From CAYTID01 sp964437735 (GTDB lineage Bacteria; Bacteroidota; Ignavibacteria; UBA10030; BY39): a stretch of 28,506 bases of DNA. Of this stretch, positions 26,589 to 28,506 are shown piece after piece (position 1 is the stretch's first letter; each line of letters begins with the position of its first letter). The stretch spans positions 1-28,506 of the forward strand of contig CAYTID010000019.1 in the NCBI GenBank assembly GCA_964437735.1. Direction: 5' to 3'. The notes under the pieces were generated by a model. It worked only from the letters and a program-made list of their open reading frames with translations. It was not told the DNA's origin and did not search any database. The position numbers were made by a program, and so were the translations under genes.

Positions 26589-26619
26589 TGTAGAGGCGCA
26601 GCTAAATTGCGCCTCTACA
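26589..26619. repeat. Perfect palindromic repeat between convergent genes
   Basis: Arms TGTAGAGGCGCA (26589-26600) and TGCGCCTCTACA (26608-26619) form a perfect 12-bp stem with a 7-nt loop. It lies between the convergent peptidase and hemN genes. No T-tract follows on either strand, so it may stop transcription only weakly. Its form, GTAGAGGCGCA facing TGCGCCTCTAC, is like dispersed palindromes found in several bacterial groups. Confidence 0.8.
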
Positions 26620-26634
26620 CTTTATAAACAAAAA

Positions 26635-28008
26635 TCAAACCGTCCTGGAAAACACAGGTTTGTCTTTTATCATTTGATTTATATAAGCATCAAAACACAT
26701 GGCAATGTTTCGGAGTATCAATCGTCCCGCATCTTCAATAATAATTTTATGATCTTTAATCTTAACAACGCCCTCATCAATGAATTGTTCTAATTGCTTT
26801 AAAGATTCAAAAAAATATTCATCAAAATTAATATCAAACACCTTTTCGACGTTAATTTTATCAAGCTCAAGATCGCACATCAGACGCATGATTACAAATT
26901 TTCGAATTACATCATCCCGATTCATTCTATATCCTACATGAACGGGCAATTCATTTTTGTCCAAACTTTGATAATAATCTTCCAGATTTTTATGATTTTG
27001 AGAATATACTGTACCAAAATGGGAAATAGAAGACATCCCAAAGCCGAATAAATCTGCCTTTGCGTTTGTTGAATATCCCTGAAAATTTCTATATAAAGTT
27101 TTATTCTTTTGTGCGATGGCCATTTCATCTGTCGGTTTTACGAAATGATCCATTCCTATATATATGTATCCTGCCTGAGTAAGTTTTTCGATAGTCATCT
27201 CTAAAATACTCAATTTTTCCTCCGGAGAGGGAAGGTCAGTTTGATTTATCAATTTTTGATGCGGCTTCAACCAAGGTATATATGCAAAATTAAAAATAGC
27301 CAGTCTTTCCGGAAAAATTATAATTATTTCATCGAGCGTTTTTTCAAAACTTGCTATTGTTTGATTTGCGAGTCCGTAAATCAAGTCGGCATTAATGCTT
27401 GTTATACCCAATTGATGAGCCCAATTAAAAGTTTGTAAAGTGATTTCCCTGGATTGATTTCTATTCGCCGCCCTTTGTACCGACTCGTTGAAATCCTGAA
27501 CACCAATACTTACTCGGTTCATTCCTATATCCCGAAATGCTTCCATATGATCGAACGATAAACCCCTCGGATCGATTTCCACTCCATATTCGATCTTAGA
27601 GGAAAATTTGAATTTATTTTTTATGAATTCCCCTATTTCACGTATCTGAACAGGAGAGAGATATGAGGGTGTTCCTCCTCCCCAATGTACTTGCACGACC
27701 TCTCTATCCGCAGAGATAAATTTTGAAACTAATTCAATCTCTTTTTGTAAATAGCCTACATATTTATTTAGATGCTCAGGATTCGGAGTAATTATTGTTG
27801 TGCACCCGCAAAAGTAGCAGAGTGTATCACAAAATGGTATATGAATATACAAAGAAAGAGGAGTTTCATTGTCTCTGTTATTATTTTTCAGATCATCTCT
27901 CAGCATACCAAGTGTGTAACTCGTAGAAAACAATGGGGCTGTCGGGTAACTCGTGTAACGAGGCCCCGGTTTATCATATTTTTTCAACAAATTTATATTA
28001 ACTGACAT
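26635..28008 (-). CDS. hemN: Oxygen-independent coproporphyrinogen III oxidase
   Basis: A 457-residue radical SAM enzyme that converts coproporphyrinogen III to protoporphyrinogen IX without oxygen. The [4Fe-4S] motif is CDTLCYFCGC (C60, C64, C67, with C69 as in HemN), preceded by YIHIPFC. Other HemN marks are KYDKPGPRYTSYP at the start, HWGGGTPSYL, DPRG and GVQDFNESVQRAANRNQS. The length equals that of E. coli HemN, and the early PRYTSYP and C69 separate it from HemW-like proteins. It is consistent with anaerobic or microaerobic life and with the heavy heme demand of the cytochromes, though it is not in their operon. A Bacteroidota-type promoter candidate lies just upstream. Confidence 0.96.
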   Translation of the reverse strand: MSVNINLLKKYDKPGPRYTSYPTAPLFSTSYTLGMLRDDLKNNNRDNETPLSLYIHIPFCDTLCYFCGCTTIITPNPEHLNKYVGYLQKEIELVSKFISADREVVQVHWGGGTPSYLSPVQIREIGEFIKNKFKFSSKIEYGVEIDPRGLSFDHMEAFRDIGMNRVSIGVQDFNESVQRAANRNQSREITLQTFNWAHQLGITSINADLIYGLANQTIASFEKTLDEIIIIFPERLAIFNFAYIPWLKPHQKLINQTDLPSPEEKLSILEMTIEKLTQAGYIYIGMDHFVKPTDEMAIAQKNKTLYRNFQGYSTNAKADLFGFGMSSISHFGTVYSQNHKNLEDYYQSLDKNELPVHVGYRMNRDDVIRKFVIMRLMCDLELDKINVEKVFDINFDEYFFESLKQLEQFIDEGVVKIKDHKIIIEDAGRLILRNIAMCFDAYINQMIKDKPVFSRTV

Positions 28009-28028
28009 AATTTCACAAATTTTCTAAT

Positions 28029-28059
28029 CTAAATTACGTATAAATATATTTTCAAACAA
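28029..28059 (-). promoter_or_regulatory. Candidate Bacteroidota-type promoter of hemN
   Basis: On the minus strand TTG (28059-28057), a 20-bp spacer and TAATTTAG (28036-28029) match TTG-N20-TAnnTTTG with one mismatch. The hemN ATG at 28008 would follow a leader of roughly 15 bp. The same spacing occurs ahead of the MFS gene. Confidence 0.35.
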
Positions 28060-28096
28060 GTTTTTGTATGAACATTTAAAATGATTCTTTTACAAG

Positions 28097-28146
28097 GGGC
28101 TTTTTTTCATTGTAGCGGGGGCAGTCCGCCGCGGCGGAGAACCTGC
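28097..28146 (-). pseudogene. Partial second copy of the tRNA-Met 3' end, interrupted by a palindrome
   Basis: TTGTAGCGGGGGCAG (28110-28124) and GAACCTGC (28139-28146) are identical to 28452-28466 and 28472-28479 of the tRNA at the window end. The 5-nt GACTT of the T-loop is replaced by the 14-bp palindrome TCCGCCGCGGCGGA. Similarity continues on the other side into the tRNA trailer (GGGGCTTTTTTTCA against GGAGGCTTTTATTC). It holds only the T-arm and acceptor end, so it cannot make a tRNA. It abuts the broken GIY-YIG gene. Confidence 0.8.
28125..28138. repeat. 14-bp perfect palindrome TCCGCCGCGGCGGA
   Basis: A fully self-complementary, GC-only core inserted in the T-loop of the tRNA remnant, far richer in GC than its surroundings. 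It resembles a REP-like or other dispersed palindrome. Confidence 0.85.
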
Positions 28147-28153
28147 CGTTAAT

Positions 28154-28398
28154 TTATTCTGACAACATTTCACGAACATACTCTCTTCCAATTCCACTCT
28201 TCAACCATTTTCTCTTTTTAGAGCATCTCTCTTTGAAATGAAATCTTCAAAATAAATGATTCTCCAATTATTACCACGTTTTGTCCAGAATGAAAGTGAT
28301 TTATTATTATGTTCCTGCGAATGTGTCCCTAAATCTACTGTTATTCCTGTATATCGCAATCCCTCCTCGCTCTGAATCACATAAATATAAAATTTCAT
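28154..28398 (-). pseudogene. GIY-YIG nuclease gene, frameshifted
   Basis: A small UvrC-like GIY-YIG nuclease gene. The intact start reads MKFYIYVIQSEEG, then RYTGITVDL (YIG as YTG) and IIYFEDFISKRDALKRE. The frame stops at 28201 after KRENG. If one base is added in the A-run at 28208-28211, it continues as KREKWLKSGIGREYVREMLSE and ends at 28154, the usual family tail. A 1-base deletion, real or a sequencing error, therefore breaks it. The Arg expected in DLxRRLxxHN is also absent (DLGTHSQEHN), which would damage the active site. It lies just downstream of the tRNA-Met gene and its stop abuts the duplicated tRNA end, which suggests a tRNA-targeting mobile unit now in decay. Confidence 0.8.
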
Positions 28399-28412
28399 AA
28401 TCTACAATCCTA

Positions 28413-28446
28413 AAATAAAAAAAGCCTCAAATTTCAGGAGGCTTTT
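28413..28446 (-). terminator. Terminator of tRNA-Met (bidirectional)
   Basis: On the minus strand AAAAGCCTC and GAGGCTTTT flank a 9-nt loop, followed by a run of seven T and ATTTT. It follows the tRNA 3' end by 8 bp. The other strand also ends in TTTTATTCTTT, so it could stop transcripts from both sides. The GIY-YIG gene starts 14 bp beyond it and so would need its own promoter. Confidence 0.8.
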
Positions 28447-28454
28447 ATTCTTTG

Positions 28455-28506
28455 TAGCGGGGGCAGGACTTGAACCTGCAGCCTTTGGGTTATGAGCCCA
28501 ACGAGC
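28455..28506 (-). tRNA. tRNA-Met (CAT), partial at window end, probably initiator
   Basis: The 3' two-thirds of a tRNA: anticodon loop CTCATAA (anticodon CAT), T-arm GCAGG-TTCAAGT-CCTGC, acceptor CCCCGCT and discriminator A; CCA is not encoded. The anticodon stem ends in three consecutive G-C pairs (GGG/CCC) next to the loop, the mark of initiator tRNA-fMet. The D-arm and 5' acceptor lie outside the window, so the initiator call cannot be completed from pair 1-72. Confidence 0.85.

Noticed and set aside
1..28506. CRISPR array, insertion sequence or prophage
   Set aside because: No regularly spaced direct repeats, transposase or phage genes were seen on either strand; the only mobile-looking items are the tRNA-associated GIY-YIG unit and short palindromes.

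Overview
The window reads as a piece of a low-GC genome from the Ignavibacteria/Chlorobi side of the FCB group. The evidence is a type IX secretion C-terminal sorting domain with the YPNPFNPTT signature at 11221-13359, Bacteroidota-style candidate promoters (TTG-N20-TAnnTTTG) ahead of two genes, and the overall gene set. It carries 41 CXXCH heme motifs in three proteins, so the organism probably respires with large multiheme cytochromes (extracellular electron acceptors or a similar anaerobic respiration). A 10-N assembly gap at 20901-20910 suggests a draft or metagenome assembly.

Layout. (1) 19-5320, minus strand, one tight operon: MaeB-type malic enzyme, then the delta, alpha, beta and gamma subunits of a 2-oxoacid:ferredoxin oxidoreductase, then a small ferritin-like protein. 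It links malate/pyruvate metabolism to low-potential ferredoxin. (2) 5498-10942, minus: a stand-alone receiver protein; a 13-heme cytochrome c fused to a five-histidine cytochrome b (CbcL-like); a 19-heme membrane-anchored cytochrome; and a separate cytochrome b. The last two are a split version of the fused protein, so the operon holds two related quinone/multiheme modules. A near-consensus sigma-54 promoter (TGGCAC-N5-TTGA) lies at 11011-11026. (3) 11166-13359, minus: a strong terminator and a 9-heme secreted cytochrome with a T9SS tail. (4) 13604-20523, minus: a sigma-54 activator, CcmF heme lyase, a second sigma-54 activator and a PAS histidine kinase. These look like the regulatory and maturation support for the cytochromes. 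(5) 20603-21947: a GvpL/GvpF-like protein with a long N-terminal extension, broken in the assembly by the N gap. (6) 22037-22225: tRNA-Ser(TGA) with palindromes and a decayed tRNA 3' end. (7) 22300-26576: an EamA permease, then divergently an MFS exporter and an HELGH metallopeptidase lipoprotein. (8) 26635-28506: HemN (anaerobic heme synthesis), then a tRNA-associated unit: a frameshifted GIY-YIG nuclease gene lying between the tRNA-Met(CAT) 3' end and a second, damaged copy of that same 3' end.

How it fits together (inference): malate and 2-oxoacid oxidation charge ferredoxin and, by routes not seen here, the quinone pool. The b/c modules move electrons between quinone and periplasmic hemes, and the T9SS cytochrome could pass them to the cell surface. 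CcmF attaches the hemes, HemN makes heme without oxygen, and the kinase/NtrC pair with sigma-54 probably sets when the system is made. The two points most worth a second look are the sigma-54-linked duplicated b/c cytochrome locus and the tRNA/GIY-YIG element with its palindrome-interrupted tRNA copy.
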